DNA from: Candidatus Gastranaerophilales bacterium
Lineage (GTDB): Bacteria; Cyanobacteriota; Vampirovibrionia; Gastranaerophilales; Gastranaerophilaceae
Direction: 5' to 3'
Length of the DNA: 42,747 bases
NCBI GenBank assembly: GCA_905236775.1
Contig: CAJOOM010000064.1
Location: 1-42,747, forward strand
How positions within the stretch are numbered: the stretch's first letter is position 1; each line of letters opens with the position of its first letter. The notes under the pieces are model-generated. The model saw only the letters and a program-made list of their open reading frames with translations, did no database searches and was not told the origin of the DNA. A program made the position numbers and the translations under genes. Below, one piece after another: positions 7,823 through 16,891 of the stretch.

Positions 7823-9574
7823 TTATATACTAATACCTCCGGATGTAAATGATTGATAATTTTGTTGCATTGTAGCAATCATATTTTCCATTGCTTGAAA
7901 TTTCTTTTCAAGTTGAGCTTTATAAGTAGATATACTTGAATTTTTCTTTGTAATTCTTTCTTGAGTTTTCTTTATATTTGAATCTAAAGTTGCAGTTTTT
8001 ATATCAAAGAAGCCGCTTGATGCTTTTAGACTTTGCTCAATGGTGTTTTCCATCATTCCAAATATACCATTTTCATTTGTAAGCAAAGATTTTACAGAAT
8101 CAGGATTTTCCGCGAGAGCTGCAAGAAGTTTATCCTTATCAAAGCTTAATGCGTTAGTATCAGCATTTAAATTATTTGCATCTGCAGAAGCTGTTGTAAT
8201 ACCAATTTCTGAAAGCAAGTTGTATACTCCGCCATTTGTATTATTTGCTCCATTTGCAAAATTTCTCACTGTGTTTTTCAAGCTTGTAAGTGAAGATTCC
8301 CCGTGAAGTTCTGCACCTGTTGCTGTGACGGTATCAATTTTTTCAATGAATGAATTATATGCTGATACAAAATTTTCTAATGCATCTACCAAACCCGATG
8401 AGTCTTGATTTATGCTTAAAGTTGTTTTTCCATCTTCTTCAGTACTTGTTCTTTTCAAATTCAATGTAACACCATCAATTCTTGAAATATCTGAGGTTAC
8501 TGTATTCGATGTAGAAGTTATACTTGTTCCATTAACTGTAAATATGGCATTTTTTCCAAGTTCTTGAGCATTTGTATACATTTGAGAATTTACTAAATTG
8601 CCGTCTTCGTCCCATTCAGAATTAGTAAATCCCATAACATCAGTAAAATTACTTGTTCCTGCTTCTATATTTATATATGACGCACCTTCTTTTGTAGATG
8701 CAATGGATAATTTTCCTGTTGCATCATCCCAGTATGCGTATGCCTGAGCTTTATCGTTAGAATTAATATCTGAAATCAAAGACGACAATGTCGTATTTTC
8801 ATTTATTGTAAACTCAGCATCACCTATTGTAAAAGTACCTGCTTTTATTTGTTCTTTAAAACCGGCATCATTAGCAGTCAGAAGAGAAGAAATGCTTGCT
8901 TTATAAATTGAATTAGAAGAAATGTATGTACCATCTTCTTGTCTTTCAATTCCTGTAAGTGATACGAAATTTGAACTATCTGTTGTTGCTCCTATGTGTA
9001 TCGTATCAGTGTTGTTTGCAGCAGAAAATTCCATAACTCCGTCTTCATTAATATTGAAGTTTATGCCTGCTTCAGAAAATAAAGTTTTCAAAGAACCAAC
9101 AGTATCGTCTGTCCCTATATTTATAACTTTTTTGGCTCCATTTACATAACAAGTAAGAGAGCCTGAACCTATTCCAAGGTTCTTTAACAATGTAGAATCA
9201 TCAGCAATATTACTTGCGGATTCCAATGATGTCGCTTTTGTAAATGTTGCTAGCTGCTGGACCGTAATATCATAATTTTGTTTTAAAGCTCCAGAAAGGG
9301 CTGTAGCAGTAAAAATTTCAGCATTAGATGATTCTGCATTTGTTCTTGCAAACAAATCGAAAGTTCCGCCGAATTTAGCGTCAGTAAGTTTTTCAATTGC
9401 TGTTCTCAGTGAAGACACAGCGCTTCTTGTGTCATTTAAAACACTTTTTGTTGTTTGCTGTGAAACAAGTGTTTTTTGCATTTTTGAAACATCTGCTTGT
9501 TTTACAGAAATCAGTGCTTCCACCCAAGAGGATGTATCTAAACCTGAAACTAAACCGCTAAATGATATTGACAT
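7823..9574 (-). CDS. fliD: FliD, flagellar filament cap (hook-associated protein 2)
   Basis: 583 residues, within the usual FliD range. The N-terminus SFSGLVSGLDTSSWVEALIS is the D0 signature. Hook-IN-like segments occur near residues 180 (TVGSLKTLFSEAGINF) and 258 (TLSSLISDINSNDK). The C-terminus (about residues 530-583) is a coiled coil ending near QAMENMIATMQQNYQSF, the FliD D0 C-terminal helix. It caps the growing flagellar filament outside the cell. Exported FliD usually lacks Cys; one is present here (LTCYVN). Two promoters are visible upstream: a sigma-28 site at 9709-9735 and a sigma-70 site at 9641-9669. It is a paralogue of the giant gene at 1-3702, sharing the N-terminal domain. 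Confidence 0.93.
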   Translation of the reverse strand: MSISFSGLVSGLDTSSWVEALISVKQADVSKMQKTLVSQQTTKSVLNDTRSAVSSLRTAIEKLTDAKFGGTFDLFARTNAESSNAEIFTATALSGALKQNYDITVQQLATFTKATSLESASNIADDSTLLKNLGIGSGSLTCYVNGAKKVINIGTDDTVGSLKTLFSEAGINFNINEDGVMEFSAANNTDTIHIGATTDSSNFVSLTGIERQEDGTYISSNSIYKASISSLLTANDAGFKEQIKAGTFTIGDAEFTINENTTLSSLISDINSNDKAQAYAYWDDATGKLSIASTKEGASYINIEAGTSNFTDVMGFTNSEWDEDGNLVNSQMYTNAQELGKNAIFTVNGTSITSTSNTVTSDISRIDGVTLNLKRTSTEEDGKTTLSINQDSSGLVDALENFVSAYNSFIEKIDTVTATGAELHGESSLTSLKNTVRNFANGANNTNGGVYNLLSEIGITTASADANNLNADTNALSFDKDKLLAALAENPDSVKSLLTNENGIFGMMENTIEQSLKASSGFFDIKTATLDSNIKKTQERITKKNSSISTYKAQLEKKFQAMENMIATMQQNYQSFTSGGISI

Positions 9575-9640
9575 GACTCAAAATCCTTTTTTTTACTTAC
9601 TACATCATATGTATATATAATAATATATAATATATATATC

Positions 9641-9669
9641 ATTATATAACATGTTTTTGTTCATTTCAA
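9641..9669 (-). promoter_or_regulatory. Sigma-70-type proximal promoter of fliD
   Basis: Minus strand TTGAAA, 17-nt spacer, TATAAT, lying between the sigma-28 site and the gene. The same hexamers and spacing precede the giant fliD-like gene. An AT-only stretch (9604-9640) follows in the leader. Confidence 0.55.
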
Positions 9670-9708
9670 CCCTTTAAATAGATGAATTTTTTCTGAACTC
9701 TAACATGT

Positions 9709-9735
9709 ATAACGGCATTTTTTTCAAAAACTTTA
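9709..9735 (-). promoter_or_regulatory. Sigma-28 (FliA/SigD) promoter of fliD
   Basis: Minus strand TAAAGTTT, exactly 11 nt, GCCGTTAT. The enterobacterial consensus is TAAAGTTT-N11-GCCGATAA. The -35 is perfect and the -10 matches at six of eight. It lies about 135 nt upstream of fliD, a classic late flagellar gene. Confidence 0.75.
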
Positions 9736-9814
9736 ATGAATTAGGGCAAAATTCTAAAAATTGTTACAATTTGTTACATAATGAGGATTGCAAGTTCAAT
9801 AAGTAAGCAAAACA

Positions 9815-9846
9815 CAAAAAATGCGCAAATGCTTATTTTGCACGCA
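9815..9846 (-). terminator. Terminator downstream of the PLP decarboxylase-like gene
   Basis: On the minus strand TGCG-T-GCAAA pairs with TTTGC-GCA around a 7-nt loop and is followed by TTTTTTG. It lies about 30 nt after the stop at 9878. Confidence 0.6.
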
Positions 9847-9877
9847 AAAAAGCGAGAATAAACCTATATTTATTATA

Positions 9878-10912
9878 TTAGATTTTTTTAAGTTTCAATA
9901 ATCTCGTGAGTTTTTTTTCTGTTGTACCTAGTCCGGTCAAGAGCATTGTAGATTTTTCATTAGTACGTTCGTCTTCAATATTAAATTTTTCATACAAAAC
10001 TTCTGACAATTCAAAACCCGTTAAACCTTGTTTTTTTATCAAAATTTTTGTTATATCATCACCGTAAAATTCAAAATTTGTAAGTTTTTTTCTTATATTC
10101 TTAATATTTTGAATCAATTCTTCAATCGCTTTTTTACCTTTTTTAGAATTTAAATAATTAATATTTGCTTCAATAGTCGCAAGCATCGGATATGACGGTG
10201 AAGTTGTATTAATCATATTTAGCATATTTACAGGATTAAGTTCACAATTACAATGAAGTAAAGCTGTAGAATTAATTCCGCCTGCCGTCTTATGTAAAGA
10301 TTGAACAGTAAAATCAGCAAAAGGAATTGCGCTTTGAGGTAAATTGTCTGAAAACGGATATAATGCGCCATGAGCCTCATCAACAATAAGTTTAACATTA
10401 TTGTTCTTACATATTTCTGAAATTGTTTTTATATCAGATACAATTCCTTCATACGTAGGAGATGTTATAATAATCGCATTTGGGTTATGTTTTTTTATTA
10501 ATTCTTCAACTTGGCAAGCTTTTATGCTTTCGTAAATTCCCCAATCACTGTTATAATCAAGTGCATATTCAATTATTTCAGCACCTGCCAAAATACTTGC
10601 ATTTTTATGACATTGATGTGCATTATTCCAGACTAAGATTTTGTCTCCTTTTTTACAACAAGTTAAAACAGATGCTATTATTCCGCTTGTTGAGCCGTTT
10701 GTTAGATAGTGAGTAGATTTAGTATTGTAAATTTTTGCAGCACGTTTCTGAGACTGTTCTAATTCTTCTTGTGGATTAAAAGCATACACTTCTGATATAT
10801 CGTGCAAATACCATTGATAAAATTTATGCAATAAACATAAACTTTTACCATGGCTAGGTGTCGTAAAAAGTGTTTTGTTACAGCTTTTTCTTAACATAGA
10901 AACTAAACTCAT
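9878..10912 (-). CDS. Orn/Lys/Arg decarboxylase-like PLP enzyme lacking the C-terminal domain
   Basis: 344 residues of a fold-type I PLP enzyme closest in pattern to the Gram-positive/cyanobacterial SpeA/YaaO decarboxylases. Visible are FTTPSHGKSL near the N-terminus, THYLTNGSTSG (about 68-78), IIITSPTYEG (147-156), the PLP-binding aspartate in VDEAHGA (177-183) and the Schiff-base lysine K208 in SLHKTAGG. Full-length members have about 450-490 residues, with a separate C-terminal domain. That domain is essentially missing, with only a short tail from about 290. The gene starts 8 nt after argS and is probably cotranscribed. Substrate is undetermined; arginine, lysine or ornithine decarboxylation for polyamines is the family expectation. 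Confidence 0.75.
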   Translation of the reverse strand: MSLVSMLRKSCNKTLFTTPSHGKSLCLLHKFYQWYLHDISEVYAFNPQEELEQSQKRAAKIYNTKSTHYLTNGSTSGIIASVLTCCKKGDKILVWNNAHQCHKNASILAGAEIIEYALDYNSDWGIYESIKACQVEELIKKHNPNAIIITSPTYEGIVSDIKTISEICKNNNVKLIVDEAHGALYPFSDNLPQSAIPFADFTVQSLHKTAGGINSTALLHCNCELNPVNMLNMINTTSPSYPMLATIEANINYLNSKKGKKAIEELIQNIKNIRKKLTNFEFYGDDITKILIKKQGLTGFELSEVLYEKFNIEDERTNEKSTMLLTGLGTTEKKLTRLLKLKKI

Positions 10913-10920
10913 AGCTAACC

Positions 10921-12642
10921 CTACATTCTTTCCGGAGTTGATACTCCAAGAATATCAAGTGCATTTTTAAGTGTAATTCTAACAGCCTCTACAAGACCTA
11001 GTCTCGCACTTGTAAGTTCCTTATCATCACCGATTACACGGTTAGAATTGTAGAAGGAATGGAACTCCTGCGCAAGCTCTTGAACGTAACGACAAATTGT
11101 GTAGACCGTTCTATTCTGAGCAGAAAGAGCAATTACCGATTTGAATTCTTCAAGTTTTAGAATTAATGTTTTTGCAGTATCTGCTGTTTTTAATATTAAG
11201 CTCTTATCAAAATTATTGATTAAATTATCTAATTCTGTTTTTGTCATCGGAGCCGGTGATTTTTCGCCAGTTTCGGGATTAAGTTTTTCATTAACGGCAT
11301 TTCTTAATATTGAACAAACACGAGCATAAGCATATTGAACGTAGAATACAGGGTTTTCATCAGTTGAACGTTTAGCAAGCTCAATATCAAAATCTAACGT
11401 CATATCGATATTACGCATCTCCATCCAATAACGTGTAGCATCAACTCCTACTTCTTCTATTAAGTCATCTAAAGTAACCATATTTTTACGTTTGCCCATT
11501 CTGACTTCGTTTCCGTCAATAACTAGGTTAACAAGCTGCCCTAAAAGAACTTCCAATTTATCAGGATTGTATCCAAGAGCCTCCAGAGAAGCCTTTACTC
11601 TGGCTATATATCCGTGGTGGTCAGCTCCCCAAATGTCTATTAATCTATCATATCCTCTGTCAAACTTGTCTGCGTGATAAGCAATATCAGCGGTTAAATA
11701 TGTATTTGAACCGTCGGCTTTTTTGATAACGCGGTCTTGATCATCACCGTATTGAGTTGATTTGAACCACATAGCACCTTCTTGTTCATATAAATAACCT
11801 TTATCCATAAGCTCTTTGTATCTTTTTTCTACTTTTCCTGATTTATGCAAATCAAGTTCTGAATAGAACTTGTCAAAATGAACTCTGCATCCTTCAAGCA
11901 GTTTTCTTTGGCAAGCTTCCATCTCATTTTTTGCGTAATCACAAAGAACAGAAAGTTCAACTGTATCTACATCAACATTAGGATTTTCCTGCAAGAATTT
12001 TTTTGCAACAGGAATCAAATAATCCCCTGGGTAGAAGTTTTTTCTTTCGACTTCATCGGTCGGAAAATCAACATCTTTGCCAACTTCTTGCTGTAATCTT
12101 ATTCTCAAAGAATTTCCGAGTTTTTGAATTTGACTTCCTGCATCGTTTATATAGAATTCTTGGTAAACTTCGTGACCGTAGAATTTTAAAAGATTAGCAA
12201 GTGCGCTTCCCATAGCTGCCCATCGTCCGTGACCGATGTGGAAAGGACCTGTCGGGTTTGCGGAAACATACTCCAATAAGATTTTTTCCTTGTCTTTTCC
12301 GTCACCTTTACCATAGTTTTCTTTTTTTTCTAAAACTTCCTTAATGGTATCTGCAAGCATTGAATCGCTGACTTTAAAGTTTATAAAGCCCCCGACAACA
12401 GAAACTGTATAATTTTCTTTGGAAAGTTTTTCAGTGATAGCATTAGCAATCATCGGAGGCGCAATTTTTGCCACTCGTGCAAGTGATGAAACGTTAATCG
12501 CGAAATCGCCAAAATCCGCATTTTTTGGTTTTTCTACGATTAGAGAAAACTCATCTTCTACTCCCATTTGCCCGAGAGTTCCTGCCTTTATTGCCTCATT
12601 TACCCCTTTTTTAACTTCCTTTAAGAAAAAATCTTTTAACAT
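10921..12642 (-). CDS. argS: Arginyl-tRNA synthetase
   Basis: About 573 residues, normal for class Ia ArgRS. The N-terminal Add1-type tRNA-binding domain is about 1-100. The HIGH motif is in SANPTGPFHIGHGRWAAMG, and the KMSKS equivalent is degenerate as RMGKRKNMV, as is common in ArgRS. The C-terminal DALR anticodon-binding domain ends in LDILGVSTPERM. It charges tRNA-Arg with arginine. The ATG at 12642 has GAGG 6 nt upstream; an in-frame ATG at 12654 contains that ribosome-binding sequence and is not preferred. Divergent from the phosphohexomutase gene and upstream of the PLP decarboxylase-like gene. Confidence 0.96.
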   Translation of the reverse strand: MLKDFFLKEVKKGVNEAIKAGTLGQMGVEDEFSLIVEKPKNADFGDFAINVSSLARVAKIAPPMIANAITEKLSKENYTVSVVGGFINFKVSDSMLADTIKEVLEKKENYGKGDGKDKEKILLEYVSANPTGPFHIGHGRWAAMGSALANLLKFYGHEVYQEFYINDAGSQIQKLGNSLRIRLQQEVGKDVDFPTDEVERKNFYPGDYLIPVAKKFLQENPNVDVDTVELSVLCDYAKNEMEACQRKLLEGCRVHFDKFYSELDLHKSGKVEKRYKELMDKGYLYEQEGAMWFKSTQYGDDQDRVIKKADGSNTYLTADIAYHADKFDRGYDRLIDIWGADHHGYIARVKASLEALGYNPDKLEVLLGQLVNLVIDGNEVRMGKRKNMVTLDDLIEEVGVDATRYWMEMRNIDMTLDFDIELAKRSTDENPVFYVQYAYARVCSILRNAVNEKLNPETGEKSPAPMTKTELDNLINNFDKSLILKTADTAKTLILKLEEFKSVIALSAQNRTVYTICRYVQELAQEFHSFYNSNRVIGDDKELTSARLGLVEAVRITLKNALDILGVSTPERM

Positions 12643-12786
12643 AATTATCCTCATTTCATTTGCGTTAATAGGTTAATTATAAAATAAACAAGATTAAATT
12701 TTAATTTTTTGCAAGTATAAGACTTACATTTTTTAATAAACTGTTTATGTTATAATGTCCGTAAAAGCTACTAAAGGAGAAAATGT

Positions 12787-15057
12787 ATGAAAAGAGAGCC
12801 AAGTTGTGAACTTGAAAAAGAATTATTTAAAAGTGTGTTTGAAAAAACGCCTGATTATATAAAAAACTTAGATTTGATGAATTTTGATAATAAAGACGGT
12901 TTTACGTTTACTCTAAAACGCGAACACTTATATCCGCATTCTGATTCAAATCCTGAAGGATTGAATTTGAAAGAATGGTTTGCCAATTATTCTAAAGAAG
13001 CAAAGGTTTCAACAGCAGGTATTCGTGGACCGCAGAATATTTTGTATCCTCAAGATACAAGATTTCCGATTAATTTGGTCGGTATTGTTCTTGCAACTCT
13101 TGCAAAAGCTCTTGTTGCAGTTGGTAAATATAAAGGTAAAGATATAAGAAAATTGGTTGGATCGGAAGTTCGTTATAATTCAGATTTATACCTTGATGCA
13201 ATTGCAAGAATTCAAGCTGCACAAGGAATAAAAACTTTAACTTCTAAAGACAGAAAAACTATTCCGATATGGCTTGCTTCTTTTTTGGCTTTCAAGCTTG
13301 ATTTACTCGGCGGTGAGTACATTACATCAAGCCATGGTATTTCAGTTAAAACGGCTACAAAAGATTTAAACTCACAAGGTAGTCAATATTTACCTGAAGA
13401 GTCATTGGAATTTGTAAACAAAATACAAGAAATTTTCGATATTGTAGAACGTGATGGTTCTTATGAAATTAAAATTGCTCCTAAAAATGACCCATTGATT
13501 GATGAAAGTATTATGTCAAAACTAAATGACGGTGTTGATTTGTATGTTGAATACCTAAAATCGGGGGTTGCGCAAAATCTTGATGGAGTAAAGAATATGG
13601 AAGGTAAATTATTCATTGAATCTGTTGGAGGTTGTGCTTATAGAACTTTGAGCAGAGTTTTGGAGAAATTAGAAATTCAAGATAAATACGTTTGGAACAA
13701 TATTAAAGAAGATCCTTTCTTCCACTCAATCGGAAAGTACGATACAGACCCTAAGGGAAATAAAACATTTTATGATTATTCAGTTGATGCTACTGTTTTG
13801 GCTAAAAAGCCGGATGGAAGGGGTAAATATGTAAAATATTTCCCTGTAATAGAAAGTATGCATTATGAAAAAGTTTTAAAAGATATGTCGCTAGGAACAA
13901 TAGTTCTTATCACCGACCCTGACCACGACAGACTTACGGTTTGTCAGATTGAGGCAAGCGGAAATGAACCTATGCTTGATGAGTTTGGCATTTCATATAT
14001 AGAACTTGACGAGAATAGAATTCTGACTGTGTATACTGCAAACCAAGCATTTTTAATGCTAATGAATTACAGAGTTAAACAACTTAAACATGAAGGCAAA
14101 TTTAAAAACCATCCAAGATTTATGATTAAAACAACTGCATCAGCTTTATCTTGGGATGAATGGGCAGGGGCAAATGGTATTAAGGTTGTAAACGTACCAG
14201 TAGGATTTAAAGAAATCGCAAATATTATGAAAAAAGTTGAACTTCAAATTAAGAATAATCCTGATAAGGAAGTTATAGTGGACGATGTGTTCGGGAATTC
14301 AATAAATCTAGGAGTCCAGCCAAGAATGATATTCGGCGGTGAAGAATCCGGCGGTATGATTATGGGATCTGAAGATTTGATAGAATCTCTATCCGGCAGA
14401 AAAGCTATTGCAATGAGGGAAAAGAGTGCAACTGAAGCTATTATTGTGGCATCTTCGCTTGCTTCAAAGCTGGAAGAAGAAAATAAAACTCTTTCTGAAT
14501 ACTTGGCTGAAATATTCGAAGAGAATAATATTATTGCAAAATATGATGTAAGAGAAGATATCGCTTATTATAACGAATCAGAACCGGATATAGAAAAGCT
14601 AAAATTGACCAAAACTGAGGGCGAAAAACAGAGAACAAAGAATGATTTGTTCTATCTTTCTTTAGCGATAGGCATAAAAGAAGGTTTGTTCGGAGTGGAT
14701 AAGGTGAAAGAGGTTCTTAACGGAGCATTTCCTGAATTAAACTTTGACAATTTGACTGATGTAAAATTTGTAGGAGATGGAACGTATTTGAAGTTTACGG
14801 ACAAATATGTTGAGATAAGGCCATCAGGAACTGATGCCAAAACAAAAGCTTACTCTGGTGGTGAAAACTTAGAAAACATAGAGAAATTTTCAAGAATTTT
14901 AGGTAACTATTCAGGTGAAAGAACTGACCTGCATAAGAAACTGATTAGTGATGAATTCTATGAAAAATCAAAAGAAACTGCATTGGATAATTATCTTCAA
15001 TTTGTAGAAAAAGATGCAAATAATGAGGAATTTGTGATACCGGAATATGCATATTAA
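12787..15057 (+). CDS. Large phosphohexomutase (phosphoglucomutase/phosphomannomutase family)
   Basis: 756 residues, well above the usual 450-600. Family motifs occur in order: an N-terminal VSTAGIRGPQ (75-83); the phosphoserine loop as ITSSHG (179-184) instead of TASHNP; the metal loop DPDHDR (377-382); the sugar-binding loop GGEESGG (517-523); the phosphate-binding RPSGTDAKTKA (678-688). Such enzymes interconvert hexose 1- and 6-phosphates through a bisphosphate intermediate. Substrate cannot be assigned. Extra length lies between loops 1 and 2 and at the C-terminus, which ends in VIPEYAY. Extended -10 element TGTTATAAT and AAAGGAG precede the ATG. Monocistronic and divergent from argS. Confidence 0.85.
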   Translation: MKREPSCELEKELFKSVFEKTPDYIKNLDLMNFDNKDGFTFTLKREHLYPHSDSNPEGLNLKEWFANYSKEAKVSTAGIRGPQNILYPQDTRFPINLVGIVLATLAKALVAVGKYKGKDIRKLVGSEVRYNSDLYLDAIARIQAAQGIKTLTSKDRKTIPIWLASFLAFKLDLLGGEYITSSHGISVKTATKDLNSQGSQYLPEESLEFVNKIQEIFDIVERDGSYEIKIAPKNDPLIDESIMSKLNDGVDLYVEYLKSGVAQNLDGVKNMEGKLFIESVGGCAYRTLSRVLEKLEIQDKYVWNNIKEDPFFHSIGKYDTDPKGNKTFYDYSVDATVLAKKPDGRGKYVKYFPVIESMHYEKVLKDMSLGTIVLITDPDHDRLTVCQIEASGNEPMLDEFGISYIELDENRILTVYTANQAFLMLMNYRVKQLKHEGKFKNHPRFMIKTTASALSWDEWAGANGIKVVNVPVGFKEIANIMKKVELQIKNNPDKEVIVDDVFGNSINLGVQPRMIFGGEESGGMIMGSEDLIESLSGRKAIAMREKSATEAIIVASSLASKLEEENKTLSEYLAEIFEENNIIAKYDVREDIAYYNESEPDIEKLKLTKTEGEKQRTKNDLFYLSLAIGIKEGLFGVDKVKEVLNGAFPELNFDNLTDVKFVGDGTYLKFTDKYVEIRPSGTDAKTKAYSGGENLENIEKFSRILGNYSGERTDLHKKLISDEFYEKSKETALDNYLQFVEKDANNEEFVIPEYAY

Positions 15058-15230
15058 CATATAGAAAGCAAAAAAGACCGATATTTAAAATATACACCAA
15101 ATTTCTGTTAGTTATTTTATATGTTACAATTCAAGCTGGACTTAGAAAGTAGAATGTGTTAAGATTGCGTTGTGTTAGATTTATTTTATTCTCAAGAACA
15201 AAAGGTTCTTTATGATATAAAATGTACTCT

Positions 15231-15306
15231 GCTCTCGTAGCTCAGTAGGATAGAGCGGCGGTTTCCTAAACCGTGTCTGTCGCGAGTTCGACTCTCGCCG
15301 GGAGCA
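15231..15306 (+). tRNA. tRNA-Arg (anticodon CCT)
   Basis: 76-nt cloverleaf. Acceptor GCTCTCG pairs with CGGGAGC (one G-T). D-arm GCTC/GAGC, anticodon stem GCGGT/ACCGT with loop TTCCTAA giving CCT, T-arm GCGAG-TTCGACT-CTCGC. Discriminator A. CCA is not encoded; the sequence runs straight into TTTTTT. The variable region is about 7 nt, slightly long. The next gene starts 20 nt downstream. Confidence 0.92.
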
Positions 15307-15326
15307 TTTTTTAAGGGGTGTGTATA

Positions 15327-15974
15327 ATGAACGTAAATCCAATATCTACCAATGTTAATTTTGATGGAAAAGTTATTATAAATGGCAAAATTAGTAAAGC
15401 ACAGAACAAACTTCTTAGTCAAAACAAAGGCTTGTTAGAAAGTATGATAAAGAAAATGCCATTTGATCTAATAATTAAACAAAGCAGAAGCAAAAAGACA
15501 CTTTTAGTATCGACAAATGTAGATGATGCACAAATTTTTACAGTAAAAAATAGAAAACAAACCTTTGCACAGACTGCTGATTTAGCTATATCAGACGGAA
15601 AACAGAAATCCAAAACTTACAAACGAATAGAAAAAATCAAGCAAATGTTTGAATATCGTAAACAATCTTTTTTAAATGTTTTAATTGGCAATTTTAAAGA
15701 AGCAAAAAAAAACAGGCAAGAACTTGCAAAACTTGCTATAGAAAATTTTGAAGATTTTAAGACTCTACCTAAAATTAATTTTACAAATACTCCAAAAAGT
15801 ATTATTAAAACTGCAATTTTTAACGGTTTTAAATATAGATTATATAGTGCTTTTACTTCTAAAACTCCTGAGGAAAAAGCTCTAAAAAAAATGAGCAAGG
15901 AATATTTAAAAGAACTTAAAGCTAATAAAAAACAAATAAAAACGATTAATATTCCATTTCCGTATGCGTATTAA
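15327..15974 (+). CDS. Hypothetical protein, basic, lineage-type N-terminus
   Basis: 215 residues from the ATG at 15327, which has AAGGGGTG 6 nt upstream. The upstream in-frame ATG at 15318 lies inside that site. The protein is Lys-rich, with no signal peptide or membrane segment. It opens with NVNPISTNVNFDGKVIING, then a beta-rich part (LLVSTNVDDAQIFTV near 59-73), then a long basic helical part (KRIEKIKQMFEYRKQSF) and a C-terminus NIPFPYAY. I recall short NP-IS...F-GK openings from unassigned proteins of gut Melainabacteria, but cannot verify that here. It follows tRNA-Arg very closely. No function assigned. Confidence 0.6.
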   Translation: MNVNPISTNVNFDGKVIINGKISKAQNKLLSQNKGLLESMIKKMPFDLIIKQSRSKKTLLVSTNVDDAQIFTVKNRKQTFAQTADLAISDGKQKSKTYKRIEKIKQMFEYRKQSFLNVLIGNFKEAKKNRQELAKLAIENFEDFKTLPKINFTNTPKSIIKTAIFNGFKYRLYSAFTSKTPEEKALKKMSKEYLKELKANKKQIKTINIPFPYAY

Positions 15975-15977
15975 ATT

Positions 15978-16787
15978 TTAGTAACCATTTAAGAGAAGCA
16001 AACTTGCCCATATAATAATGATTCCGGACATAACTCCCGTAATTGCATAGTGCCAATCTCCGTATTCGTGCGATAATGGCAGCAAGGTATCAAAAGAAAT
16101 ATAAATCATTATACCAACAACTGCTATGAGTAAAAATCCTATAAATGCTTCAGGCAGAATCCAATGTAGCAATCCAAGTCCGATAATTGCACCAATTGGT
16201 TCTGTTATTCCAGTCCAAAATGAATACCAAATAGCGAGTCTTTTCTTTCCGGTTGCGTGATAAATAGGTAGTGCTACAGCAATTCCTTCAGGAATATTAT
16301 GCAAAGCAATTGCGACAGCAACAGAAGCTCCTAATGCAATATTTTGTGAGGAAACAAGAAATGTTCCTAAGCCTTCCGGAAAATTATGAATAGCAATCGC
16401 TATAGCTGTAAGCAAACCTGCACGTTTAATTTTATGCTTTCTTTTACAATTTTCATCGTCCGGCAGGCATTTTTCTTGGAAATCTTCTTCTTCAACGTGG
16501 TCAGGAATAAACTCATCTATAAGTTTGGCAATTATTACACCTGATATAAAACCGAAAAATAATAACCAATGATATTTCACCGGATAATAAGCTTGCAACA
16601 TATTCTGAGCTGTGTCAAGAATTTCTGTTAATGATACAAAAATCATTACACCGGCTGAAAATCCAAGTCCTAAGGATAAAACTTTTAAATTATTTTTATG
16701 TACAAAAAAAGTTATAAATCCGCCAAATACAGTTGCGAACCCTGCTAAAAATGTCATTAAAAGAGGTATTTGCCAATGCGTTATCAT
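15978..16787 (-). CDS. zupT: ZIP-family divalent metal transporter (ZupT-like)
   Basis: 269 residues with about eight membrane segments. The paired metal-binding motifs of the ZIP family are present: HNFPEG (134-139) in TM4 and HNIPEG (163-168) in TM5. The cytoplasmic loop between TM3 and TM4 (about 95-122) is acidic, then Cys/His/Lys-rich, with DHVEEEDFQEKC, ENCKRKHK, plausibly metal-sensing. Members import zinc, iron or manganese into the cytoplasm. The specific metal cannot be read from sequence. AAGGA lies about 10 nt before ATG. It converges with the upstream hypothetical gene, only 3 bp between stops. Confidence 0.9.
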   Translation of the reverse strand: MITHWQIPLLMTFLAGFATVFGGFITFFVHKNNLKVLSLGLGFSAGVMIFVSLTEILDTAQNMLQAYYPVKYHWLLFFGFISGVIIAKLIDEFIPDHVEEEDFQEKCLPDDENCKRKHKIKRAGLLTAIAIAIHNFPEGLGTFLVSSQNIALGASVAVAIALHNIPEGIAVALPIYHATGKKRLAIWYSFWTGITEPIGAIIGLGLLHWILPEAFIGFLLIAVVGIMIYISFDTLLPLSHEYGDWHYAITGVMSGIIIIWASLLLLNGY

Positions 16788-16891
16788 GTGTTGAGATTCC
16801 TTACTATTAAAATAGTATCATAAAAATTGTATTTCTAAGTAGCAAAAAATTTTTTTACGGTCTTTTATAATAAAAAAAAGGAAAAAATATC

